Below are positions 1 to 9,900 of a stretch of 64,000 nt of DNA, piece after piece. Under the pieces are notes generated by a model, which saw nothing but the letters and a program-made list of their open reading frames with translations, ran no database searches and was not told the DNA's origin. Position 1 is the first letter of the stretch. Each line of letters begins with the position of its first letter. The translations under genes and the position numbers were made by a program. Origin of the DNA: Lachnospiraceae bacterium (GTDB lineage Bacteria; Bacillota; Clostridia; Lachnospirales; Lachnospiraceae); the NCBI GenBank assembly GCA_024696005.1, contig JAILHF010000052.1, forward strand, positions 1 to 64,000, read 5' to 3'.

Positions 1-9
1 AAATGAATT

Positions 10-216
10 CTATTTGTTCTTAATGTATTCTGTAAGCTTCCGGGTATAATCTACAGCATCTTTCTTCATGATAGTATTATCGATAAGAACGGATACGATA
101 TACATTACCGCAATTATAGTTAAAAATATGATCCATGCTGCGGGGATTCCCGGACCTTTAAATATGCCCATCAGTGCTACAGGTGCTACTGCCGCTTTGG
201 CTGAAGCTATCTTCAA
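10..216 (-). CDS. Possible small membrane protein or gene remnant
   Basis: A 68-codon reading frame with one clear hydrophobic segment (about residues 24-45, IPAAWIIFLTIIAVMYIVSVL region) and a basic C-terminal tail. It can only start at a TTG that directly follows an in-frame TAG, and no Shine-Dalgarno sequence is visible. An internal ATG at codon 16 also lacks one. Its start overlaps one of three copies of a 9-base direct repeat. It may be the end of a disrupted gene. I recognise no family. Confidence 0.3.
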   Translation of the reverse strand: MKIASAKAAVAPVALMGIFKGPGIPAAWIIFLTIIAVMYIVSVLIDNTIMKKDAVDYTRKLTEYIKNK

Positions 217-253
217 CTAATGCAAACTAATGCATTTTTCCGCCAACTAATGC
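215..253. repeat. Three copies of a 9-base direct repeat
   Basis: AACTAATGC (plus strand) occurs at 215-223, 225-233 and 245-253, with start-to-start spacing of 10 and 20 bases, close to one and two helical turns. The repeats lie between the tRNA terminator and the small reading frame at 10-216. They could be a regulator site or the scar of a small duplication; nothing in the sequence decides. Confidence 0.5.
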
Positions 254-257
254 GGGC

Positions 258-303
258 AAAAAAATCCCGGAAGCCTTTATTTATCGGGCTTCCGGGGATT
301 TTC
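258..303 (-). terminator. Intrinsic terminator of the tRNA-Glu gene
   Basis: Read on the minus strand, a GC-rich stem (ATCCCCGGAAGCC paired with GGCTTCCGGGAT, 11-base loop) is followed by a run of seven T. It begins about eight bases past the tRNA 3' end. Confidence 0.8.
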
Positions 304-310
304 ATCAACG

Positions 311-382
311 CAGCTCGTAGCGGAATCGAACCGCTGTTTCCGCCGTGAGAGGGCGGCGTCTTAACCGCTTGACCAACGAGCC
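311..382 (-). tRNA. tRNA-Glu (anticodon CTC)
   Basis: The 72-base sequence folds into a full cloverleaf. The acceptor stem is GGCTCGT/ACGAGCT with G73. The D arm contains GGTCAAGCGGTTAAG. The anticodon stem CCGCC/GGCGG holds loop CTCTCAC (anticodon CTC, codon GAG). The T arm contains the GGTTCGATTCC loop. CCA is not encoded. It has its own promoter and terminator, so it is independent of the large operon that ends at 513. Confidence 0.96.
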
Positions 383-393
383 ACAACAAGTGA

Positions 394-422
394 ATAATAA
401 TACATTTCCACGGAAAATGCAA
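394..422 (-). promoter_or_regulatory. Promoter of tRNA-Glu
   Basis: Minus-strand TTGCAT (417-422) and TATTAT (394-399) are separated by exactly 17 bases and end about 11 bases before the mature tRNA 5' end. This is the expected geometry for a housekeeping sigma factor promoter of a stable RNA gene. Confidence 0.75.
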
Positions 423-512
423 GTCTTTTTTTCTCAATATGATTAAATTTCTCAATTTCCCCGCAAGCCCTTGCTCCGGGCAGCTTCCGGCCTGCGTGAT
501 ACGGGGAATGCG

Positions 513-3500
513 CTATTCCCCGATCACCGTTCCCGCCTGCCAGGTTCCCGCATCCTTTTTCACGATCTTAAAGGAAAACTCCTTGCTGCCGCCGTAACCG
601 TTTTTCCCTTTCAGCAGCACCTTTGCCGTACCGGCATTCCGGTTGTTCGAACAGGAAACGATCTCAAAGCAGTCCTTCGGCACTTCGCTCCCGTTGATCG
701 TAAGGCGGATCTGATCCTTGGTGAGAAAAATCTCGCTTCCGGTATATACCTGATCGGCGATTTTTGCCTTTGCCGCCGATAATTCTTTCGAAGCCCCGAC
801 CACCTTGTAATTAATCCGTATCACGCCGCTGTAGTTCCCGCCTTCCTTGGCAAAGATCGCGATCTGAAGCGCCGTTCCGATGGGAAGAATGTCATCCGCT
901 CCCACTTCCTCTCCGGCTTTTACCGGATAATTCGCGTCACTGCCGCGCTTTACGGAACAGTTTTCCAGATAGCGGTATACGAAACGCTCCGGATCCAGAT
1001 CCTTCCCCAGCTTCAGTTTCTTTCCGTTTTTGTCGATGACGACAGGTTTGACCTTGTATGCCCCGGCTTTCTCCTTATATTCCGCATCCGGCACACGGGC
1101 TTCCAGGCCGGAGAGGCTCTTCGGGCAGATGCTGTAGTAATAAGCTCCCGTTTTCCCGCTGAAATTACCCTTCCCGCTGATGCAGAAAGACGGTGCATTC
1201 TTCCCCGCTGTCTCCTTGTCCGCAACGGCCTTGTTGTTTTTGGTAACCAGCTTGTAATCCTTCCCCTCTTCCAGGATATACAGTCCGTCTTCACTCCGAT
1301 AGCATATCCGCAGATTGGCAGGCAGCACCTTTCCCTGCTCATATTCCGTCTGTTCGTCATAGATCACCTGAAGCAGGTTCTCCGCCGCCGCATCCGCCAG
1401 CTTGACTTTTTTGATCCGGAAGGTTTTGCTGACGCTTCCGCTGTATCCGCTGTCCGCCCTGGCTGTGACAGTCACACGCGCCGTGCCCGCATTGATGTTT
1501 TTGCTGTAGCTCAGCTCATAGGCGCTCTCCGGCAGAATTCCGTCCTTTGTCCTTGCAACGACATGCGGTTCTATCGCCGAACCCGTAAAGCCCTGGTCCG
1601 GGATCTTGTCGATCTTGATCGCAGAGTCCAGCTTTTCACCGCTGATCGTAAAGTTCACTTCCTTGAAGCCCACGGTCCGGCTTCCGGCTGCCTCGATGCG
1701 AAGGGTTGCCGTGCCGGCCTCATCCCCGTTTCGGATCTCGCACGCATAATCTGTGCTCCCGAGCGTTTCCTTTCCGACCGTGACCTTGAGCACCAGAGTG
1801 TTTCCTTTTTTGTCCTTCAGCTGGGAAACGTCACTGTAGCCTTCCTCCAAAAACGGCTGGTCCGGTATCGGAGAAACCTTAGCCTTTGTCAGGTCCAGCT
1901 TTCCGCTGCCATCGCTCACCGTAAGCTCGTACTCCTTCGTTCCCGTAAAGTTCCCGATGCCCCGGACCGTTACGACATAGTCCCCCGCTCCGTTGATCTC
2001 CCTGTCACAGGACAGTTCATAATCGATCCCCGCCTTCAGCGTCTTTCCGTTCCAGCTCACCTTTGCTTCGGGCTTGATCACACTCCCCGTGCAGACCGCT
2101 CCGGGCACGGTAATCTCTGTTTCATCAAGCGAAAGCGGAAGTATCGTGAAATCCCGGCTGAGATTCTTTCCGCTCAGGCTGCCCTTGAATGAAAAGATCG
2201 CCTGCGGAGACCGGCCCTCCGTTCCGACATCCGTATTGTTTTTGTAAGAAATGGTATATTCCTTGCCCTTCTCGAGCCGGTCCGTGCCGTAATACACCCT
2301 GAAACCGGCCGGTTTATGGGGCTTTCCGTTATATATGCATTCGGGCATCGATGCCTTTGCAATCCAGAGACCATCAGGCACCAAGTCGGAGCTTCCCCAC
2401 TGATCGCGGTCTTCAAATGCCACCTCGCCCCAGTCATCCGCGAGAAGATAAACCTGCTTGACCAGCACGTTGCTCGCTACGACCTGTTTGCTCCCGTCAT
2501 CCAGCTTCAGCTCTTTATAGGCCAGCGCTTTGAGCACGCAGTTGCCCGGAAGACGGAAGGGATCCGAATAGATCGTCCCCGTTTCCGGCGTCGGGTCGCT
2601 GCCGTCCAGCGTGTAGCGTATCAAGGCGTCAGGTGTTTCCGTGCGCAGGCTCAGGAACTGATCCTTATGATACATCCCCTCCTCCGGCTCCAGCTTCGGC
2701 ATCTGTACCGCTATGTTCATACTGACGGTCACGGTGCAGCTGTCCTTGCATCCGCCGTCCACGGTCTCGATCGTGATCACGGCCTTCCCCGCTGCACCTG
2801 CGGTGATCAGTCCCTTATCACTGACCGTGATCTTGGAATCGGCCGGCTCCCTGTGAAAGACAACCGCCGTGGAGTCCGCATCCTCCGGAAGGACCGTCCA
2901 GCCCAGCTGATACGTATCATCAACCTGCAGTTCCAGCGTATTCGTGCTTAAGCTGATCGAAGTGGGATAGACCAGCACATGCAGCTTATAGTAAAAGGTC
3001 TGGGGCCACAAGCCCGCAAACACAATCGCCCTGGCCTTGCTGTCGCCTCTTTGCACCAAGGCCCTGATGTTGCCGTTTTTGATCACCGCAAAGTTCGGAT
3101 CCTCCAGGATCCAGTTCATTTCCGTCACTTCCAACGGGACTTTTGTCCCCGCCGGCTCATGCCCCGTCACCGTGATGTTTGCTCCGAAGGTGGGCAGCTT
3201 GACTTCCTTGTTGTATTCGATGTTTATGGTGGAATTGTTCGGAAGACTGGGACTGATGGACCTGTCGGTGATCAGCTCGTCCAGGATGCTGATGCTGAGT
3301 TTCCTGTCTCCGTCCGGCTGGTCGGTCTGCTCCATTCTCTGCACGACAGAAGTGTATTCCACCACCCAGTAGTGTACGCCGCCGAGCACAACATGCCCGA
3401 TCCCGACATAGCGGAACTCACGCTTGAAGATTTCCTCCTTCTTTGTCTCCAGCCATTTCGACACAGCATCGGGTGCGGAACTGCCGCCCAAAAAACGCAG

Positions 3501-3959
3501 TTCCTGTACCCGGGCATCCAGCACGTTCTTGGAAAAGACCGAAGTGAACGACTGGCCGTTCGGCCGTTTGTCACTGAAACAGACCGCGACCTCAGCCGCA
3601 CGCAGCATTGCCTGCTCTTCCAGCCGGTAATCATATACCAGCCCGGAAACGCCTCCCTCTCCGGTGCGCTGCTTGTTGATCAGATCCGCCGCCGCTCTGG
3701 CCGAGCTCTGCTCATATCTTACAGTCATCCTGTAGGAGGATGCCGCTTCATCCGCTCCGGGGATCTCAATCTCATCGGACGGCAGCTCTCCCTCGCCCTC
3801 CGCTTCGCTTCCCGCATCCTCCGCGGTCAGCTCCGTTCCGTCCTCCGGCTCCTGCGCACGGGCACGCAGCCCCGGCGCCGCCTCGCAAAAAAGCAGCGCC
3901 AGGATCAAAAGCCGGCTGATAATGTTTCTGATTCTTCGGTTCCTGCAAAATCGTTCCAT
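513..3959 (-). CDS. Secreted CAP-domain protein with BIG2 and surface repeat domains
   Basis: An 1148-residue protein with a Sec signal peptide: basic start RFCRNRRIRN, hydrophobic LLILALLF, likely cleavage after ARA near residue 35. An acidic linker follows, then a CAP/SCP-like domain (about 78-205), a BIG2 immunoglobulin-like domain (about 330-415) and a chitobiase-C/Fn3-associated-like domain (about 425-505). The rest is tandem 'YNGKPHKP...GKEYTISYKNN' type surface repeats. The CAP segment reads FSDKRPNG where related domains usually have a His after the Ser, so its active site may be altered. No LPXTG or transmembrane anchor is present, so it is probably released. The gene starts 25 bases after the giant gene with AAGGAAG in front, so it is likely the last gene of the operon. 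A short hairpin (503-521) overlaps its stop codon but has no T-run. Domain calls are firm; a link to the injection system rests on position only. Confidence 0.85.
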   Translation of the reverse strand: MERFCRNRRIRNIISRLLILALLFCEAAPGLRARAQEPEDGTELTAEDAGSEAEGEGELPSDEIEIPGADEAASSYRMTVRYEQSSARAAADLINKQRTGEGGVSGLVYDYRLEEQAMLRAAEVAVCFSDKRPNGQSFTSVFSKNVLDARVQELRFLGGSSAPDAVSKWLETKKEEIFKREFRYVGIGHVVLGGVHYWVVEYTSVVQRMEQTDQPDGDRKLSISILDELITDRSISPSLPNNSTINIEYNKEVKLPTFGANITVTGHEPAGTKVPLEVTEMNWILEDPNFAVIKNGNIRALVQRGDSKARAIVFAGLWPQTFYYKLHVLVYPTSISLSTNTLELQVDDTYQLGWTVLPEDADSTAVVFHREPADSKITVSDKGLITAGAAGKAVITIETVDGGCKDSCTVTVSMNIAVQMPKLEPEEGMYHKDQFLSLRTETPDALIRYTLDGSDPTPETGTIYSDPFRLPGNCVLKALAYKELKLDDGSKQVVASNVLVKQVYLLADDWGEVAFEDRDQWGSSDLVPDGLWIAKASMPECIYNGKPHKPAGFRVYYGTDRLEKGKEYTISYKNNTDVGTEGRSPQAIFSFKGSLSGKNLSRDFTILPLSLDETEITVPGAVCTGSVIKPEAKVSWNGKTLKAGIDYELSCDREINGAGDYVVTVRGIGNFTGTKEYELTVSDGSGKLDLTKAKVSPIPDQPFLEEGYSDVSQLKDKKGNTLVLKVTVGKETLGSTDYACEIRNGDEAGTATLRIEAAGSRTVGFKEVNFTISGEKLDSAIKIDKIPDQGFTGSAIEPHVVARTKDGILPESAYELSYSKNINAGTARVTVTARADSGYSGSVSKTFRIKKVKLADAAAENLLQVIYDEQTEYEQGKVLPANLRICYRSEDGLYILEEGKDYKLVTKNNKAVADKETAGKNAPSFCISGKGNFSGKTGAYYYSICPKSLSGLEARVPDAEYKEKAGAYKVKPVVIDKNGKKLKLGKDLDPERFVYRYLENCSVKRGSDANYPVKAGEEVGADDILPIGTALQIAIFAKEGGNYSGVIRINYKVVGASKELSAAKAKIADQVYTGSEIFLTKDQIRLTINGSEVPKDCFEIVSCSNNRNAGTAKVLLKGKNGYGGSKEFSFKIVKKDAGTWQAGTVIGE

Positions 3960-3983
3960 ACAGATCCGCTTCCTTTATTTTGT

Positions 3984-6900
3984 TTAATCCTTCAGTTTCG
4001 CAAATATCTTTTCCGCCGTTTCCGCATCGGTCTTTCCGATCTCGCTTTCCAGGCCCAGGATCGTAAGCGCACAGGTTGCAAGAAGCCTGGGTTTCTGTAA
4101 CGGATTGTACTTGCTGGCCGAGAAGAGCAGGGAATTGACCATGTTCAGCCGCAGGAAATCCGCGAACTCTTCACGGCGCTCGAAGCCGAGCCCGTGCTGC
4201 AGCTGATCCAGACCGTCACTGCTGATCTTGTAATCGTTTTTGTCGTTCCTGGTGATATCCAGGGTATCGGCACTCTTTCCGTTCCAGCTCTGCATCCGCT
4301 CGTCCATGCGTTTCTGACCGTCCATGATACGTTCCACATCCCCGGCTCCGCCCTTCTCATAGTACTCCAGAAGAGCCTTCTTGTCGGACATGCACTTGTA
4401 GATGAACTTCACGAAGTCGGCCGCGGCCTTTATGACCGTTTCAACCCCTTCGATGCCGCCAAGCTCCAGGCCGGTATTGACCACATTAGCAACGGAATCC
4501 ACGATCTTCCGGCCCTCAATGCTTCCCACCATGCTGTTATTGGCCTCGAGCAGGGCATAGTTGTTATCCCTTGCCATCTCGATCAGCTGTCGGGTCTTTT
4601 CATCCACATCCACGCCGGCGATGAGCTCATCATCCTGTTTTGCCGCTTCCCCGGCCTTTTCCTTCTTTTCCTTCAGCTCCTTGATGTTCTGGTAGGATTC
4701 CCACATGTTCTTGAAATCTCCCAGGATCCCGATGGCAGGCGTCAGATAGCCGGAAACGATGGTCAGGATCTCTCCCATGTTGTCCAGACCGTTCAGAAGC
4801 TTATCCAGGGATTCCTGCATCCCTTTCGGCATGCTCTTCAGCAGCTTTTCATCCGTCTCGCTGACCCAGTCCGTTCCGGCGGTATACCACTCGCCCAGCT
4901 TCTCTGCACCGATCTTGCCGCGGAAGATCTTTTCGCAATAGGCATCCGCCATCTTCAGGTATTTCGGATTATCCTTGAGATACTGATCCAGCATCTCCCG
5001 GTAGCCGGGAAGATTTCCGACCTGCTTCTTCACCACATCAAAGAATTTGGTCTCCTCCGGAAGCTTGATCTCCTCCAGTTCCCTGTCCAGATCGGTCTTG
5101 TTCTTCGCTTCCTCTTCCTCTTCCGCTTTCTTCAGCTTTTTCTGCTCTTCCTTGGACGCTTCGTCTTCCACGAAGGTTTCCTTGTACTCGCTGTAGGTCT
5201 CCTTGACCTCATCCACCATTTCTTTCAGCTTGTTATACTGCTCGTATGCGTTTCCGGCAGCCGTTGCCAGAGTCTGAAGGAAACCGGCGACGGTTTTCTC
5301 CTCCTCTTCTTTCTTTTCCTCTTCCTTTTTCTCTTCTTCCTTCTTCTCCTCTTCCTTGCCTTCCTCCTCTTCCTTCCTGAAGAGATTGGCCTGCTCATGC
5401 AGGAAGTTGGCTGTCTTGGTAGAGACTACAAACTCCGCCATTCCCGCCACGGTATCAAAGAGCCCGAGAGTATCCTCCACCTGCGCATAGCCTTCTCTTG
5501 CCAAAAAGCGCATGAAACGGCTTCCGGTATGATGGAGATTTCTGCGCAGGAAGCTGCGGTCCATCTGCATCTCACCCTGACTCGTATCTCCCAGATTCTG
5601 ATAGAGGGCCTCATCCCCTGCCGAAGCCTTCTTTTCGGCTTCCGTACGGGTCACCAGCTGAAGGGCACGCTCAAAGAGTTTCCAGTCGATGATGGTGTCG
5701 CTGCGGGTATCAAATACCAGCGGCTGATTGTTCACATTCAGATTCTTGTACGCCCAGTTGGAACCTTCCACCTTTTCAAAGCTCATGTCATCGTTGACCT
5801 GGGTGGAAAGAAGGTTCAGCATTGCCATGCCGAAGGTTGCTTCATCCATTTCAAAGCTCTTGGAATCATTGGATGTCTTTTCGATGTATTCATCGATCAG
5901 GGCATCCCTTTCCTTCCGGTTCACAAAATCTCTCTCCGCCAGTCCGAGTATGTCCTTGTAAAGGTTTCTCTGGCTCACATCCAGCAGGTCACGATGCTGC
6001 AGGGCGCGCATGAAGAGCACCTTCTGCTGCGGGCTCAGGGACATGTAGCCGCGGTAAAGCTTGGACGCATCCTTATAGTCCTTCCGGTCACTCATGAAGG
6101 CACTGTGAAGCTGGTCTTCAAAGGAACTCAGCGTATACGGCACTCCGCGGCCATCCCGGAATTTCCAGGCTTTGCTCTTCTTGATCTCATCCGTTGGATT
6201 CAGGATTCTGAGAGGTGCCTGACGTACCGCCAACAGTCTTCTCTGCTCCCGTTCCAGTTCATCCAGGAAATCCAGGGCGTTTGCCATCAGCATCCAGTCT
6301 ATGGCTTCCTCACGGTAGAGGGACGCCGGATCGTAATCATCGGCCGTAAGCTTGCCTTCCGAAAGCTCCTTGTCATCCCGTACCTGGAAGCTCAGGAGTG
6401 TCTTCATGGCATTCCGCGCCATGTCGGGTGCGTCCGCCAGGGCAAGGGCCTTCAGGCGGCCTTCCTCCGTCATCAGCTCTTCAAAGAGCTTAAAACGCTT
6501 CTCGGCATTCACATGCGGCACGATCCTGGTCTTTTCATCCTTGCCGGCCGTGGAATAATCCAGAACGGTACGGTCCTGCAGGATGTAGATCAGAAGGCTC
6601 TTCTTTCCGCCGTCAAGCTTTTCAAGCCGTTTCTTTATCGTATCGATCCCCTTATTGTTCTTGAAGTCCTTGTACTTTTCGGACATCTTGTGGAAGAAGC
6701 GGCGGGAATCCTTTCGCTCCTGATCCTCCTTCGCGGTCTTGTCAACGAGTTCAAAGAAGCCCTTGCGGTCCGTGATCTTCAGCTTGTTCATGGCCTCTTT
6801 GTTCTTTGCGTAATTGTCGGTCTTGTCGCCGATCGCCTCGATCCGCAGCTCATCCGCTCTGCCGGCCAGACCATAGCTGTCACTCATGCGCTTGTAATCG

Positions 6901-9900
6901 CGGGGCCTGAGCTGCTCTCTGCGGCGTTTGATCCGTTCCACGTAACGAAGAGCCGCCTTGAACGCTTCCGAATCACCGGAAACCTTCGTTCTCTTGTGGA
7001 CCGTGGTAATGGCACGGATGGCACGCGTGTAATCCACCTTGAAATCCGTAGAACCGTTCTTTAAGTAGTTCAGAAGCTGCGCACGTTCCTCCTTGTTGAC
7101 GGCCGCGCCGGGTGCAAAGACCACCTGCTGCGTCCCCGTCTGGGTGTCCTTGGTAACATAGAGCGCCAGCGCAAAGATCTTGCGCTCCGTCTCGTTCAGT
7201 TTATTGTATTCCTTCAGGAAATCATCCTTTCTGGTGGCAGCCATCGCGTGAATGAAATCCTGCTCCGTCATTTCTCCGGCATACTGCTGTTGCTGCTCGT
7301 ATTCCTCCGAGGAAATGCTCTCGCTGTGAAGGAGCATGGCCTCTCTCTTGTCACGGTCCGACAGGCATTCCCGTACTTCTTTCCGGTACTGTTCCGCGTC
7401 AAACCTGGCCCCGGAGGTAGCCTCCTGCAGGATCTTGTCGGTGAAGTATTCCTTGATCGCATTGGAGAAACGCTTCTGGTCCACTTCCTTCATCAGGGCA
7501 ACCTTTTTGTTCTTGCGCGTCTCCTCGTCAAGGATCGCAAAGGCACGATCCGCATACGGGAAATAGGCGATCTGGGCATCGACCATGTCACGGAACTTCA
7601 CAAAATCTTCCTGGGTCTTCTCCTTCTTCACAAAAAGGAAGGAACGGCTCTTTTCCCGGGCATCGATCAGGGCGTGCTTTAAGCTGTGATCGTTCACGCT
7701 GATCTCATCCAGCTCCGTCAGCTTTTCGTAATACGGCAGGAATTCCTTTGCCAGCTGCTTCACCTGGGCGTCCACCTGATCCGTGTAGGCCAGATCCTTG
7801 GGCTTATCCACAAAGCGGGCTGCGTAGACCAGGAAGAGATCCATTGCCTCCTCCGGGATCTCCAGGGTATCGGCGACCCGGTAAATGCGCTTCAGACGGC
7901 CGGTCTCGATATTGATATCGGTCTTGATCTGCTCATCCTCCGAGGAGAACCAGTTGCTGATCTTATCCAGCGTGCGGTCGATGCGCTTCAGATAGCCGTG
8001 GTTCAGACGGCAGTACTCATCCAGGCAGTGTGCCAGGATCTCCGGATAGGGCTTGGCGTTTTTCTTCTGCTCGGCTTTATCCAGCGCGAACTCGGCCCTG
8101 GCCGCATCCAGCCATTCCTTGTCCGTCGCCTCTCCCTTGGATTTGACCTTCTTGGCAAGCCTTGCCTTGGGCGGATCATAGACCACGCTCTGCTTGCGCT
8201 CCCCGAATTCCCTAAGCGCATCCCAATAGCCGCCAAAGAGCTTCTCCTTCAGATGCCGCTGTCCTTCGGCCTTTCGCGACATCACTTCGCCGCGGGCAAG
8301 CCTTCTCTCATCCAGCTTCTTGTCGTATCTTGCCTTATCCTCGTCCTTGGTCTTTGCAAAATCTTCCTGCTGTTCACGGAACCTCTTCCGGAATTCCTCG
8401 GCATAGTTCCCGACGGCCGCATCAAACTCGGACGATTTCATGGCCACCGCCGCCTTCTCCACATGCTTCTTGAAGAGGATCAGAAGATCGGAGATATCCT
8501 TCTGCTTCTCCTCCGGAAGCTCCGCCAGCGCCTTCTCGATCTCCTCTTCGGACGAGACCTTCTTTCCCTCTTCCTTCCGCAGGATATTCCTGAGGAACGC
8601 CTTTTCCGCTGTCTCATCGTTTGCCAGATAACGCTCTGTCAGCATGACATAGTAATCCTTGGCACTGCCCGTATTGATCATCTTGCTCATGGCATCCTCA
8701 TCGGAAAGGATCACATCCTGCATGTTCATGATGATCTCACCGGCGTTCTTCACGGCGATCTGATACTTGGTCTGCTTATGCTTTTGGGCGATCAGCTCCA
8801 CACCGGTATTCTTGGAGGTCCTGAACCACCATTTCCGGTATTTTGCCTTCCGGTCCTTGAACTGCTTTGCGGTCCCCTCATCTTCATAGAGCATGTGCTT
8901 GGTCAGATCGTCCTGCACGGCCGTTGCCGCCTCGGCAAGCTTGTCATAGATCGAAGTATTGCCGCGCTTTTTCTGGTTGAAATAAACGGTGCGGTAGCTG
9001 TTCACCTCTCCCTGCCAGAAGGTCCGTTCGCCGCCCTTTATGCGTTCGATGTTCTTGGCATGACCTTCCTCCAGGCTGCGGATCTCCTCTTCCGATTCGG
9101 CCGCATCCAGCTCACGCCGGTATCGTTCCTCTTCCTGCTTGAGCTTTTCCGGGATCTCACCGGCAATTTTCTTCAGTTGGGCATTGATCCGGCTCGCTTC
9201 CTCGGTCTCGCCGTTGGGATCCAGCAGCACATCGATCTTATCCTCGATGTAGTAGCGCGCGATATAACTGTACTCTTCGTTCAACACCGCTCCGAGGGGG
9301 GCCAGGCGCTTGTACAGTCTCCTGATGCACTGATCCGCCGTGGTCTCATCCTCGCTCAGAAGTTCCCCCAGGATATTGTCATTGTTGATGAAGGCATCCC
9401 AGAAGACCGCCAGCTCGCCGTCTCCGTACTGTTCCAGCTTCTTCCTGCGTGCCTCCAGGCGCTCTACGATGATCTTGGCGTCGTTCTTTAGCGTTCCGTC
9501 CTTCTCTACGGCATCGGTAAGGTAATGAGCCAGCTGGTCCAGATTATCAAAACCGCAGGAGATGGAATTCTTCCAGTATTCATCCTCCAGGGCGCGGTCA
9601 AGATGAGAGAGCTCCTCCGTTACCGACCGGAACTCCTCAAGCTTGTCCAGATACTGCTGCTCGACCTGTCCGTATTTTTCCTCTGCGGCCTCCTTTTCCT
9701 TCTGAACTTTGACTTTTTCCTTTTTCAGCTCGTCATAGTATTCATGATTTCCCTTCAGCCTGGCATCCATCACCTGGATGATCGCGCCTTCCTCCCGGTA
9801 CCAGTTCCGCTCGTCCGAAATGCGCTGTTCTTCCGTCCGGGCCTCGTTCTCCCGCTGCTTAAGGGCAGCTTCTTCCTCCTTGAAGCCCGACAGGATCTTT

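Noticed and set aside
311-382. tRNA-Glu as an integration site for the eCIS as a genomic island.
   Set aside because: The 3' end of the tRNA points away from the locus, no integrase gene is present, and no repeat of the tRNA 3' end was seen at the other side of the window.
503-521. Terminator of the large operon.
   Set aside because: The hairpin GGGGAAT/ATTCCCC overlaps the last stop codon and is not followed by a T-run. I see no proper intrinsic terminator between 513 and the tRNA promoter.
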